Assembly (NCBI GenBank): GCA_015143295.1
Contig: CM026566.1
Span: 4,017,072-4,081,071, forward strand
Reading direction: 5' to 3'
Length of the DNA: 64,000 nucleotides
Source of the DNA: Tetracentron sinense
Taxonomy: Eukaryota > Streptophyta > Magnoliopsida > Trochodendrales > Trochodendraceae
A program made the translations under genes and the position numbers. This document shows, in pieces, positions 20,656 to 32,603 of the stretch (position 1 is its first letter; every line of letters begins with the position of its first letter). Below the pieces are notes generated by a model that was given only the letters and a program-made list of their open reading frames with translations, did no database searches and was not told where the DNA came from.

Positions 20656-23295
20656 TGTAGAACCCCGGATCTTGATGGCCATGTACGAAGAATGATATCA
20701 TATACTAAAGCATTTAAGAATGTATTTATGGTGTATGGGTGTTTGGAATGAAATAGGCAAGAGTATAGAATACTCTTGAGTATTGACAAGGGTTATGCCT
20801 TGGCATACCCTCGACTCTAAATAGCCCTAGCGTTCACACCGCTCGTCGGAATCAAGCGATTCTTAGATTTTTGCAAAGGTAATTGAACCCTCTTTGGGGT
20901 TCATGTTGATCACTTATCTTGGTTTTGAATTGGTGTTAGGTCAAAAGACCGATTTCTGAAGTCGGGTCGGTTCAAAATCTGGACTGACGAAACCCAATTT
21001 CGGATCAGTCCGGTTTAGGGGCAAAATGGTCTAAGAAAAAGGAAGAATTGGAAGTTGTGAAAAACATGAAAGTTTTTCTTCTTCGAAAGAAGAATCCAAC
21101 ACAAGTTGAATCGTCACAATCGGACAAGCGATTCAAAAGTTATGGCCGAAATACGAAAATGCAAAAATGCTGAAAACTTTCTGGAAACGTTACGATTGCT
21201 CGTAGGGACCCTACGAACGATCGTAGCGGAGCTACGAACGATCATAGAGTTGCTACGATCGATCGTAAATCTCCAGAAATGCTGAAAACTCTCGGGTGAA
21301 GCTACGATTGATCGTAGAAGGCTACGATCGATCGTAGAAGGCTACGATCGATCGTAAATCGCTACGAATGATCGTAGATACGCGATTTTACTTTTTAGAT
21401 GCGATTTTTTTTGGGGGTTTTCACCCCTTACACTATAAATAGAAGACTTTAGGAGGGTTTTTGGTTTACCCTAAACCAAGGAGAGTTCCTAGAAAGAGAA
21501 GGAGAGGATCTTGAGGATTCCAAATAGGGTTTTGTTTTGGAATCAAGAAAAGCTTCAACAAGGGTTTGATCTTCTCCAAATCAAGCTTGGATCATTCCAA
21601 TCAAGTGAGGATTTTCTCAAGGGATTTCTTCAACCTAGAAATTGATCCAAAGAGGTTAGTAAACTACTATCTAACCTTGTTATCATACAAAGATGATTCT
21701 ATAGGTGATTTTAATTCTATTATGATACAAATAGGAAGTGTGGAAATTGGGTGAACTAGATCATGAATAAACAATCAAATAGGGTTTTACAAATTGGGGG
21801 TTTTTCAATAACAAGGATGAATATGGCTAAACTTGTAAGAAAATTGTAATACCTTTAAATGAACCATAATTTTAAGTATACTATGATGCAATGACAAACA
21901 AGGGATTTTGGGCGAACTTGATTATGTTCAAATAAGCAAATAAGGATTTAAGATTTTGGGGGTTTTCCAATAAAAGGGTGAATATGACTATAAGTGCAAG
22001 TTAGTGTTAATATCCTCCAAGGAACCATGATTTTAAGTGTGATATGATGAATTAGGCTTAGAAGCCATAATTGTTATGATGTGATGCAATGAATGAAATG
22101 TTCTACATTCTAGAATTGTCTAAGTATGTTATGATGCTAATATACCTTGCATGAACCATATGAGTTATTAAGGTATTCAAGTATACTATAATGATCATTA
22201 TGCCTTGCATGAACATGTTTAATTAGTTAAAGCTTTCCACATAGATGTTATAATGCTCACAAGCACTCTACGCACGATAAGTATTGCACGACCGTGGTTT
22301 TTCTCATAAGCATGAATTTTCAAGAAAACATAAGAGGATTTTCAAAGGCATTCATAAGTAAGAAGCGTACATGCATAAGAGTTGACTAAGCCAAACTTTG
22401 GGTTGGCATTCTAAGATCGGTTACTTCATGCTCACAAGGATCAAGTCTAAGATCTCGCATAAACTCCACGGATCATAAGTCTCGCAAGGCTTTTCAAGAA
22501 CTCATAAGAAACTCACAAGTCTAAGATCTTGCATATGTCTCCAAGGAGAACAAGCTCACAAGGATCATAAGCTCACAAGTACTCATAAGCTCACAAGAAG
22601 CTCATAAGCTCACAAGTACTCACAAGCTCACAAGAACTCTAAGCTCATAAGAACTCATAAGAAAACACGAGGCTCACAAGCATTCGTAAGAAGTCATAAG
22701 CATACATGAGAGGGTTTTTTTTCCATGAAAGGACCAATTTTTATGAAAGGTTTTTCCCAACGGGTTTTAAGCATGGATTTTGGTGATTGTATTCTTTTAT
22801 GCACTGTATAAAATATTGCGATTATGATAGCATTGTTAGCTAGTAGATTTTGCTCGCTGAGTATTCCATGCTCAGCTGTACATGTTATGTCGGCAGGTAC
22901 ACGGACTCCATTTGACATATGTGATCAGGGGCCCTGGATAGAGGAGGATTATGGCGAGGAGGAGCCATATGTAGAGCCTCAGGAGGAGGCAAATGACTTA
23001 GACCACTGGCCCTTTTAGAGTGATTATATAGAGAGAGAGAGTATTATCATTTTGTATTTTGATAGGTGGGCATGTCCACCTTTACTTTTGTGATGTATGT
23101 ACAAACTTGGAATACACAGCATGTATAGAAAAGAAATTTTTGGATAACGCTTCCGCACATTGGTTTAAGTTTCCGCCTTATTCATGATTATGTTTGTCAT
23201 GACTTGGATGTTATTACAGGATGGTTTGGTATCGGATATGGCACATCACGAGCCAAAGTATCCCTAACTCCCAGGGGGTATTTTGGGTCGCGACA
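20656..23295 (+). repeat. 3' LTR of element E (2640 bp)
   Basis: Same structure as the 5' LTR, 20 bp shorter because one CTACGATCGATCGTAG unit is missing. The hairpin is kept except for its outer base (GCTGAG...CTCAGCT). Substitutions are scattered along the LTR. Confidence 0.92.
22887..23018 (+). CDS. Conserved acidic micro-ORF in 3' LTR of E
   Basis: This is the same 43-codon frame as at 15122-15253, still open, with a few substitutions (for example D-L-D-D-W to D-L-D-H-W, which matches the G version). In the 3' LTR this copy lies downstream of pol and would be transcribed only if transcription starts in this LTR or runs past its R region. Confidence 0.4.
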   Translation: MSAGTRTPFDICDQGPWIEEDYGEEEPYVEPQEEANDLDHWPF

Positions 23296-23300
23296 GAGAT

Positions 23301-26300
23301 GTGAAAAACATTATGCACTCCTTCCATGTGAGGTGGTAAGATAACCCGATAAGCAACCACCCCGACTCGGGTGATGATCTCAAAAGGACCCACATATCTC
23401 GGACTAAGCTTGCCTCGCTTGCCAAACCTCATCACCCCCTTCATAGGTGAGATCTTAACAAATACAAAATCTCCGACTTGGAACTCAAGATCTCTCCTCC
23501 GAGTATCGGCATAGCTCTTCTGTCTACTCTGAGCTGCTTTCAACCTCTCCCTGATCAACAGAACTCTATCCACAGTCTGACCAATGAGCTCGGGACCCAA
23601 AAGCTTCCTCTCACCAACTTCGTCCCAACACAAAGGTGAACGACAACTCCCATAAAGTGCCTCAAACGGTGCCATCTGAATGCTAGCTTGATAGCTGTTG
23701 TTGTAGGCGAACTCAACCAACGGCAAGTGATCAACCCAACTACCCTGAAAGTCTAACATGCAAGCTCGTAGCATGTCCTCTATGATCTGGTTCACTATTT
23801 CAGTTTGCCCATCTGTCTGCGGATGAAATGCCGTACTAAAATCTAAATGGGAACCCATGGCTTGCTGAAAACTCTTCCAGAATCTGGATGTAAATCTCGG
23901 ATCTCGATCAGAAACAATACTAACTGGTACTCCATGCAAACGAACTATCTCCTTGATATAGAGGTTAGCCAATTGATTGGAGTTGAAAGTGGTCCGATAT
24001 GGAATAAAGTGAGCTGATTTAGTCAATCGGTCAACCACAACCCAAATGGCATCAAAGTTCTTGGCCGTCTTTGGCAAACCAACAACAAAATCCATGGAGA
24101 TATTTTCCCACTTCCACTCGGGAATAGGAAGAGACTGAAGAAGTCCTGCCGGCCTCCTGTGTTCGGCCTTCACCTGCTGACACACCAAACACTTGCATAC
24201 AAAGGTAGCCACATCTTTCTTCATACCTTTCCACCAGAAATACTTCTTAAGGTTCTGGTACATCTTAGTACCTCCCGGATACACGGTGTACTTAGACTTG
24301 TGTGCTTCATCCAGAATCTCCCTTCTTAAATCCTCATCATCCGGAACACAAAGTCTACCCTTGAAACAAACTCCACCATCTCTCCAAGAGAAATCCTCAA
24401 ACCCACTGCTCAGTGACTTATTCATAGCAGCGTGCAGTTCTCCATCATTCCACTGCAGATCTTTAATCCTGTCCAATAAGGTTGGCCTGACCATAATGTT
24501 AGCCAACAAGGCCCCAGAAGCTCCCACACTGAAACCTGCATCAAGGCTAGACACCTCTTCTAGTAGCTTCCATTCCTAGACCATCAAGTGTGCCAAGAAC
24601 CCAGTAGGTCTCCTACTTAGAGCATCTGCCACTACATTTGCTTTCCCCGGGTGGTACTGAATAGAGCAATCATAATCTTTGAGGAATTCCACCCAACGAC
24701 GCTGCCTCAAATTCAGCTCTTTCTGCGAGAATAAATACTTTAGACTTTTGTGGTCGGTGAAAACTTCAAACTGCGCACCGTACAAGTAGTGTCTCCAGAT
24801 CTTAAGAGCGAAAACCAAGGATGCTAACTCCAAATCATGGGTAGGATAGTTCTTCTAGTGGTCTTTCAACTGCCGAGAAGCATAGGCAATCACCTTCCCG
24901 TGTTGCATAAGAACACAACCTAACCCAACGAGTGAGGCATCACTATACACCACAAAATCTTCACTACCCGATGGAACAGTCAAGATCGGAGCGGTGGTGA
25001 GACGCTTCTTCAACTCAAGAAAACTCTTCTCACATTTCTCATTCCACTCGAATCTAGCGTTCTTTCGAGTTAGATGAGTAAGCAGAGCTGCCAAACTGGA
25101 AAATCCTTCTACAAATCTTCGATAATATCCAGCTAGGCCCAAGAAACTTTGAACCTCTGTAACACTCTTAGGTCTCCCCCATCCTTCCACTGCTTCTATC
25201 TTAGCATGGTCAACTGAAATCCCATCTTTTGACACTACATGGCCTAGAAATGCTACTTTTTCTAGCCAAAAATCGCACTTGCTAAGCTTAGCATATAGCT
25301 TATGCTCACGGAGTGTCTTCAGGGTGATCCGGAGATGCATCTCATGCTCCTTCTGTGTCCTGGAGTACACTAAAATGTCATCCACGAACACGATCACAAA
25401 GCGGTCCAGAGTCGGCTTGAAGATCCTGTTCATGAGATCCATGAATGCTGCCGGAGCATTTGTCAAACCGAATGACATGACTAAGAATTCAAAATGCCCA
25501 TATCTGGTCCTGAAAGCAGACTTAGGCACATCTTCCGCCTTTATCTTCAGTTGATGGTAGCCTGACCTTAAGTCGATCTTGGAGAAATACTTAGCTTCTT
25601 GCAACTGATCAAACAAGTCGTCGATCCTAGGCAAAGGATATTTGTTCTTGATAGTGACCTTGTTCAATTGCCGATAGTCGATGCACATCCTCATCGAACC
25701 ATCCTTCTTCTTCACAAACAAAACAGGAGCTCCCCAAGGTGATACACTTGGGCGGATAAATCCAAGACCAAGCAATTCGTCAATCTGCTCCTTAAGCTCT
25801 TTCAACTCTGCTGGAGCCATCCTATATGGCGCTTTAGAGATGGGTGCCGTACCCGGAGCCAACTCAATCGCAAACTCTACTTCTCTATCTGGTGGCAAAC
25901 CCGGTAAGTCTTTAGGAAAGACATCCATGAATTCCTCTACAACTGGAATACTTGAGGAATCTGGTGCTTCCGAGGTAGTAAGACTCAATGCCGCGAAACG
26001 AGCTAAGTCCTTCTTCTTCAACCCTTGGAAACGAAAAGAGGGCTCACTGATTGGTCTAAAGTTGACTACCTTCCCAAAATAGTCGACATGCCCATGGTAT
26101 TTGGAAAGCCGATCCATGCCTAAAATGACGTCGAAGTCTTGGAACTCAAGGACAATCAGATCAGCTGGCATCTCTCTCTGGCCTACTCAAATATCACAAG
26201 CTCGATAGACCTTATCAGTAATGACTGAACTACCGACAGGAGTAGTGATAGACAATTCACGATCTAACAGACTTGGCTCCATCGGAAACTCTCGTGCAAA

Positions 26301-26377
26301 ACTAGGTGTAACGAAGGAGTGAGTGGAACCAGTATCGATCAAAACATGAGCGAAGAAATCATTTATCAACAATGAGC
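23301..26377 (-). pseudogene. pol of element D, main part
   Basis: Read on the minus strand from the intron acceptor (26378), this encodes protease ([11 protein letters not shown]), RT (with F-V-D-D-I-L-V-Y), RNase H (S-D-A-S, D-H-K-S-L), integrase (A-H-K-S-K-Y ... [22 protein letters not shown]) and the start of the chromodomain region, where E inserted (after V-H-N-V-F-H-I-S). Three in-frame stops break it: TGA near 26184 (an Arg CGA in relatives), TAG near 24856 (Glu in relatives) and TAG near 24578 (Gln in relatives). The last piece lies at 12628-12870. Confidence 0.92.
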
Positions 26378-26512
26378 CTGAATTAATACACAAGGCCAAT
26401 TTGTCAAATCATGAATACATACATGCATCATACATCATACCAGATAACATTTAATATCACACACATAGCATCAAAACAATATTTTAATTGACTAAAACAC
26501 AATTAAACGTAC
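26378..26512 (-). other. gag-pol intron of element D (135 nt)
   Basis: On the minus strand the donor is TGCAGG|GTACGT and the acceptor TTAATTCAG|GCTC. Splicing joins V-V-Q, through a split Gly codon, to S-L-L-I-N-D and the protease. Position and phase equal those in C, E and F. Confidence 0.75.
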
Positions 26513-27698
26513 CCTGCACAACGTCATCGGACGCCTGTGCATCCCGCTTCAAGGTAGCGAACACTCGACCCTGAGCTGGCTGGTGAGGCTGCTGAAGTCT
26601 AGGACCCTGTGGTGGCCTCTGCTGTGTGGACTGCCTACCTGGGGGCCTGACTCCCTGTGGCTGAGTCGACTGAATCCCCTGCTGAAAGAGGAGTGGGCAA
26701 TCTCGGATCCGGTGTGAGACCTCTCCACAATGGAAACAACCTCCAGTAATTGCCCTACACTCTCCTACTCTGTGCCTCTTTCCGCACTGGCGGCATACAT
26801 CAAACAGCTGAATGCCAGTAGTAGGCGGAGCCACCTGAGCTACTCGTGGGGCTACCTGAGTAGGCCTAGCAATGGGCATAGGACCTGCTATCCTCAACCT
26901 CTTGTCCTGGGGGACAAACCTGCTTGGTTGCATCTTCTCCCTCTTCTTCAAAAACTCCTGTGAATTCTTCTCAGCTATCAAAGCGCGCTGATACACCTCC
27001 CTACATGTTTCGAGTTGAAGTATCGAAACTTTCTCCCGAATAAAATCCTTCAAACCTCGCTCAAACCTTTTTGCCTTCATTCTCTCCGTAGCAATCAAGT
27101 GAGGAGCGAACCTAGAAAGCTCTACAAACTTGGCCTCATACTCGGCCACTGACATCCTCCCTTGCTCCAAGGTAGAGAATTCAATCTCCTTTTGATCTCT
27201 CACAAACATCGGGAAGTATCTCTCGTAGAAGATGTCGAGGAACTCTCCCCAAGTCCACTCTTGTCCGGCTCGCACCTCATTCCTCTGCCTAGATGCGGCC
27301 CTCCACCAATGTTCAGCCTCGCCTTCCATGACGAAGGAGGCCCATTTCACCCTCTGCTCATCGGTAGCCTCAAGCACGATGAAAATCTTCTCTAATTGCA
27401 TGATCCACAGCTCAGCAACTGAGGGATCCGTACTACTGTAGAAGGCTGGAGGATTCATCCTCCTAAAAGCTTCCACTCCGTTGGGACGGGGTGGGTGAAC
27501 ATCAATCTGCCTCTCTTGCCTAGCTTGACCAGCTGCTAGCAATGCAGTTTGCTGAGCCATAATTTCAGCCTGCCTCTCCATGGCTGCTGCAATAGCTTCC
27601 ATAGCCCGACTCACATTGGCTTGGGAAGCACCATCTGGGGAATCCCCATCTGTCACACTGCCTCCTCCATTCCTATGGTTTCTTCCACCTCTCCTCAT
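26484..27698 (-). CDS. gag of element D (open)
   Basis: The frame is open from M-R-R-G-G (27698) to a stop inside the intron (26484), giving about 404 residues unspliced; spliced RNA would leave gag at 26513. It has an acidic Asn/Gly-rich start, the Gag core (E-G-E-A-E-H-W-W ... Y-E-A-K-F-V-E-L-S-R-F-A-P-H-L), a basic Pro/Gln-rich hinge and zinc knuckles C-R-Q-C...H...C and C-F-H-C-G...H...C. An in-frame ATG 11 codons upstream (27731) exists, but M-R-R-G matches the other elements. Gag could still be made although D pol is dead, so D RNA might be packaged by helpers. Confidence 0.82.
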   Translation of the reverse strand: MRRGGRNHRNGGGSVTDGDSPDGASQANVSRAMEAIAAAMERQAEIMAQQTALLAAGQARQERQIDVHPPRPNGVEAFRRMNPPAFYSSTDPSVAELWIMQLEKIFIVLEATDEQRVKWASFVMEGEAEHWWRAASRQRNEVRAGQEWTWGEFLDIFYERYFPMFVRDQKEIEFSTLEQGRMSVAEYEAKFVELSRFAPHLIATERMKAKRFERGLKDFIREKVSILQLETCREVYQRALIAEKNSQEFLKKREKMQPSRFVPQDKRLRIAGPMPIARPTQVAPRVAQVAPPTTGIQLFDVCRQCGKRHRVGECRAITGGCFHCGEVSHRIRDCPLLFQQGIQSTQPQGVRPPGRQSTQQRPPQGPRLQQPHQPAQGRVFATLKRDAQASDDVVQGTFNCVLVN

Positions 27699-27984
27699 TC
27701 TTACAGTCTTGAGAAGAAGAAAACAACTCATTTAGGGGCACACTCACATAAAATTCCTGAGTCTACACTTAAACCAAAACTCAATCCTGAACCATTTTAA
27801 AATCCTAAACTTGATGTTGCTTTCCTAAGGTTGACATCTTCCTGTATCCTATACTTAATACCTTAGCCCTAAGGACTCTAATTCCTTGTGCTTTGATTGA
27901 TATCCTCTGGTATCAGACCCGGAGTGACATAAACATAACCCCTACTGAGAGGACAACTTAGCCCAAGGGAACCTAATGCCTTGA

Positions 27985-27996
27985 GCTCTGATACCA
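27985..27996 (-). other. Primer-binding site of element D
   Basis: The reverse complement reads TGGTATCAGAGC, a perfect match to the initiator Met-tRNA 3' end complement. It lies four bases from the LTR (28001). Confidence 0.88.
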
Positions 27997-28000
27997 CCTC

Positions 28001-30430
28001 TGTAACGACCCCAAAATCCCACAAGGCTAAAATAAGACTTTGGAATCCCCACATTACTTAAACCTGCTTACAAACCATGCATACAAGGCTACTACACGAG
28101 TCTCCCAAAAATTAGAGTAATAAAATTCCGATATATAAACCCAATCCAACCTGCACAAGTCTAAGGTCTATATATACAACTCACAATGAACCAACAAGTC
28201 TGATACACAACTAATAAGAAGTCTACTGAGCAACATCCTCTAAAAGTCAAATACAAAACTCTCTCAATGAAAAGAAATGTAAATTAAGAGGTGTAGCCGC
28301 CCAAGTCTCCGGCTCTCTCCTCGGCAGGCACACCTTCACCTCCTTCCTCAATGTATGTTTCCTCAACCCACGGCTCCACCGTGTACTCCTGCCCTAAACC
28401 TGCCAAGACAAAGTCCGGCTGAGTACAAAGGTACTCAATGTATATAAAATCCAACCAACAATAATAATATACCTGCACTTAGTCAGAAACATATCCAATA
28501 GCATAATAACATAAATCAGAGTGCGGAAGAACATGTGCGCATATACATCATATCATCACCTTGACTCGTGTACTTGTGAGAATCTTAGACTTAGAAAACC
28601 ATACACTTATGAGATACTTATGCTTACGAGACCACGTGCTTGTGAGATGCTTATGCTTATGCTTATGCACTTATTCAAATCATACAGTAATGAGACATGC
28701 CGTTCTTGGCGGATACGGACCATGCCTTATGCACTTATTCAGATCACACAGTAATGAGACATGCCGTTCTTGGCGGATACGGACCATGCCATGCTTATGC
28801 TTATTCAGAATGTCATACGTATGCCATGCTCATGCTTGTGGTCCACATGTGTGACTTGTGAGACTCTTATCTTAACATGCACGTGCTTATGTGCTTAAGT
28901 GTCGAAATTAACGTTCGAGTCGGTAATTGCTTAGCTTCCGATTTCCCACCATGGAAACTCCACTATATGTCCCATACCAAATAGTTAGAGAATTCCCGGT
29001 TTGAGAGATGTTCCTCTAAGTTCTTACCTTCCCGACTATCAATTCCCAAGCAAGTAATTAAGTATACTTAACAAACAATCACATATATATTTCTTATCAT
29101 AATTCTTAACATCATTTATAATCCATTTACCACCATTTTTATAAAAGTATCATAGCATTTATTCTCACAGACATTTTCACAAACACCTTGAGTACACATA
29201 ATATGAATCCATTGTTTCTCCACCTTTTCATGCATTCATCAAATCATAATTTCATCCATACAATCCATATATTCATCCACATCCACAAATTAATCCCATC
29301 CTCCATACATTCTATCCACATTTAATCCACATTTCTAATCCACATATCCATCCATAATTAGCTTGCTTCTTAGAAAATTAGGGAAAATGCATCAAACATC
29401 TATTTCTACCATTCCTAGCATCTTAACATTCACAAAACCTTAAAATAAAGTTGATTAGGATAGTATATCGACCTTAGGAATCCTTCCCTTGGATTCAAAA
29501 CGCTCCCGAGACGATTTGGAGAAGCTTTGAGGACGATTTCCCAACTTTCCTCTCAATCTTCTAGCAACCTCCTTCTTCTCCAAGCAAAACCCTCTCTCAA
29601 AACCCTAGTGTTTCTCCCCTTTTTGCCAAATTAGGTTAGAACTAGGTGGAGTATTTTAATATTTCGAGTAGGACCCCCTATTTATAGCCTCAAGGTCTGA
29701 GAACAAAAAGACCAAAAAGCCCTTACTAAAAATCAGCAAAAATACTCGAAGGACTGAGCGATCGGTGGTTATGACCGAGCGATCGGTTGCCTACCGATCG
29801 ATCGGTGTTTATGACCGGGCGATCGGTCAAAAACACACTCTCTGGAAAATTTCCCAATACAAAATTTTGGACCAGTCGATAGATACCGATCGATCGGTTT
29901 TGGACCGATCGATCGCTGGTTCTGATCGAGCGATTGGTTCCTACAGGTTTTGACTCCCTTTACTGTTTTGGCCATAACTTTTTACTCGTTCATCGGATTT
30001 TGACGATTCAACTTGCGTTGGATTCGTCTCTCGAAAATAAACATTTCTGGCGTTTTAGAATTTCCAATTTCTACTTAATTTATAGACTAAAATATCCCCA
30101 AAGTTGACTGATCTGCATTTCCATTAAACAAAACTCACTATTGACTTGACTTAAACTCTCAAAATGAGGAAAAACACTAAACATGAACCTCGAAGAAGGT
30201 TCCAACACCTTTCTAATGGTTCAAGAATCACTCAATTCCCGTGAACGGTGCCAAAACTAGAGCTTCCTAAATTTAGGATGTGCCATGACATCCATCCGTT
30301 ACAAGTTGATTAAGCCTAGTTTACATCACCATAATTAGATATATAATACAATAAACATCAAAACATCATAAGGACTATAATACCCCTAATGCAATGCACT
30401 AAAAACATGAAAAAGATTCGGGTCTCTACA
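28001..30430 (-). repeat. 5' LTR of element D (2430 bp)
   Basis: Same ends as the left copy (TGTAACGACCCC ... TCTCTACA). Predicted leader donor CCTAAG|GTCGAT (intron from 29472 downward). The palindrome array (29755-29940) is one 38-bp unit shorter. U5 stem at 28013-28022 with 28032-28041. The acidic-peptide frame is at 28478-28284, and the 64-bp duplication is kept. Confidence 0.9.
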
Positions 30431-31720
30431 GGATCCATATTGGTTAATGTTCAAACACTGGGATTCAATTGCAAAATGGATATCTCACCTCAGTTGCAAT
30501 TCCAATGTAATTCTTGTTTATGATCAATGGGATAACATTGGGTAAGCCAAGGTAAGAATGTCCCAGGGCAATCTGTGGAGATGCTCACATAGGAAATACA
30601 AGCTCATAGATTTTGATTAAAAGTTAATCAATTATTTAAAAATGATTAAATGTTAATCATTGATTAAAAAGATTAAAAGTTAATCTATAGTTTAAATTAA
30701 TTGTTCATTTAAATTAAGGGATTATATTAGTAATTATCTAATTAACCTAATTAAAGGGGAAATGGGTTTGACCCATATCCATAAACCCATAAAGATAGAC
30801 CTTTGATATGGGCCCAAGCCCATGGGTTTAAACCCTAGGGTGGGGCGCCCACTTTAGTTCTCCTAATTGGATTAGGATTTGGTTACTTGAATAGTTATTG
30901 AATAATAATTCTATTAATCATGGAATTAAATTCCAATTGTTGGAATGCAACAAGGATTAAGATAAGATGGAATTGGATCCAAACTAGGAGCCAAGGCTCC
31001 CCAAAGCTCATGCCCCCCTTGTGCTCACGCCCCCTTTGGAGAAATTCTAATTGGATTAGGATTGGTTGGTTGTTGACTAATCCTTTTAATTAAGGAATCT
31101 TTTTTTTGAAAATGACTCTTTAATTAGTAGGATTACTATAGCTAAAGTAGTTATAGTTAAACTAGGATTTATTTAAATCAATAATAAGAGTTATTATTAA
31201 TAAATAACTCCTAAAGGGATAAGTTGTAGTTGGAGTAGGATTTTGATTTGATCCAATCTATAAATACTCAACACCCAAAACATGTGAGAGTGGATAATCA
31301 TTAATTCTCCAGAATTTTTTCCCTCACTCTCCTCCTCTCCAAAACATTGAGCCCCTAGGGTATTCCCTAGGGATTTTCGTGAGCTACAAGGATGCATCCA
31401 AGTTGGGTTCTTCAATTCTAGGGTTTTGGGTGATAGAAAGTCTACACCATTACTCCAACTTCTTCCTCTTGCTTATTCAATTCCAAGTAGAGATTCTAAA
31501 GCTTCGCGGGGATAACAAAGAACAAGGATTGAGCTTCGAGTATTTCTTCGAGAAATCTCTACAAAGAGTTCTGACGGTTCGAGTGGATTTAGCTTCACCA
31601 TTGAACATCATTCACCGAGGTAATATGACTAAAACTCATAGATAATATTAGTCGCTTTCTATGGTGTAAAGATCATCAGGATCCAGTTTCTGCACAGATT
31701 TTTATCTGGATCCCCCTTCA
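30431..31720 (+). repeat. Copia 5' LTR, right piece
   Basis: It begins with the duplicated GGATC (30431-30435) and continues the copia LTR to ...CCCCCTTCA at 31720, just before the PBS. It contains a TATA box (31258-31266). Together with 9201-10116 it makes an LTR of about 2.2 kb. Confidence 0.87.
31258..31266 (+). promoter_or_regulatory. TATA box of the copia 5' LTR
   Basis: CTATAAATA followed by CTCAACACCC; transcription would start about 30 bp downstream and run through the PBS at 31723. Confidence 0.6.
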
Positions 31721-31722
31721 AG

Positions 31723-31734
31723 TGGTATCAAAGC
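31723..31734 (+). other. Copia primer-binding site
   Basis: TGGTATCAAAGC, two bases after the LTR end. It matches initiator Met-tRNA with one mismatch, the same primer choice as the gypsy elements. Confidence 0.8.
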
Positions 31735-31889
31735 TCATGGTGAGGGAGTATTTTTTTGTTTATTTTAAAGTATAATTAAATAGATGAATTAATTCATGAG
31801 ATGAATTTAATTCTATTTATTTAATGATGCTCATAGTTTTTTTATTTATTTGTTCATGAGATGAATAAATAAATAATTATTTTTATTAT

Positions 31890-32603
31890 TGTAGCGCCCT
31901 GGAACTTCTCGTACCTAATGAATAGTGTTCTCATAGCCAATTGGCCTTTCACGTAGTACAATTAATAAATAAAGAAGAATTTGACAATTCTAAAATGCCG
32001 GAAATGTTCCCGTTCGAATGATGAATCCAACACAAGTTGAATCGTCAAAATCCGATGAACGAGTCAAATGATATGGCTGAAATAGGAAAATGGACTAAGT
32101 ATCAAAATTTGCAAAACACCGATCGCTCGGTCCAAACTGTCTATGGGGAAAATTTCAGAGAGGGTGTTTTCAACCGATCGCTCGGTCAAAAACATCGATC
32201 GCTCGGTCATAAGCACCGATCGCTCGGTCTTTTGCATTTTGCAGAAATTTCATTAAGGGTTTTTCGTATTTTGGGGATTCTACCCTTGCCTATAAAGGCT
32301 TTCTCGAGCCAGAAGGGTTCATAAACCCTAACGCATCATACTTTGAGTGAGAGTGAGAGTGAGAGAGGAGAAAGGGGTTTTCCTCTTAGGATTTCAACTT
32401 GAGAGAATCAAGGTATTGTGAACCCTAGAATCATCCCAAGGGCTTGGATTTCTCAAATCCACCCTCAAGCTCGTGTGGAGTTCTTTTTGAAGCTAGGGCA
32501 GCGTCTTCCACACCATTCTCAAGGGTTTTCTTCTTTTCTTCAAGGTTAGTACACCCTACTAACTCACTTAGCAATAACCTAGTTTTTCACTTGAATGTAG
32601 TGT
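31890..32603 (+). repeat. Truncated 5' LTR of element G
   Basis: The first 714 bp match the 3' LTR starting at 36699: shared U3 block (32025-32078), ACCGATCGCTCGGT palindromes (32118-32230), CTATAAAGG TATA-like box (about 32290) and donor CAAG|GTTAGTAC (about 32546). The match ends in GAATGTAGTGT, where RT sequence begins. Confidence 0.87.

Larger units (their letters stand above)
12871..23295 (+). mobile_element. Gypsy element E, near full length, inside D
   Basis: This 10,425-bp element is flanked by perfect GAGAT duplications (12866-12870 and 23296-23300) and lies in the chromodomain codons of D. Its parts are 5' LTR 12871-15530, PBS 15535-15546, gag 15854-17104, intron 17105-17241, pol 17242-20570, polypurine tract 20643-20655 and 3' LTR 20656-23295. 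Gag has two in-frame stops and a frameshift; pol has one stop. All domains are otherwise present. The LTRs differ at some tens of positions by eye plus one 20-bp repeat unit, so it is older than F. Confidence 0.94.
10117..30430 (-). mobile_element. Gypsy element D (minus), carrying element E
   Basis: This is a complete gypsy chromovirus-type element on the minus strand, flanked by perfect GGATC duplications (10112-10116 and 30431-30435). Its parts are LTRs 10117-12584 and 28001-30430, PBS 27985-27996, gag 27698-26513, intron 26512-26378, and pol 26377-23301 continued at 12870-12628 after the E insertion. Without E it is about 9.9 kb. Three in-frame stops in pol make it non-autonomous, while gag is open. 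The LTR families of D and E are different. Confidence 0.93.

Noticed and set aside
25279..26082. ORFs on the plus strand opposite D pol
   Set aside because: They are antisense shadows of RT and protease codons with no independent motif; the same applies to the long antisense frames at 43615-44178 and 45119-45466.
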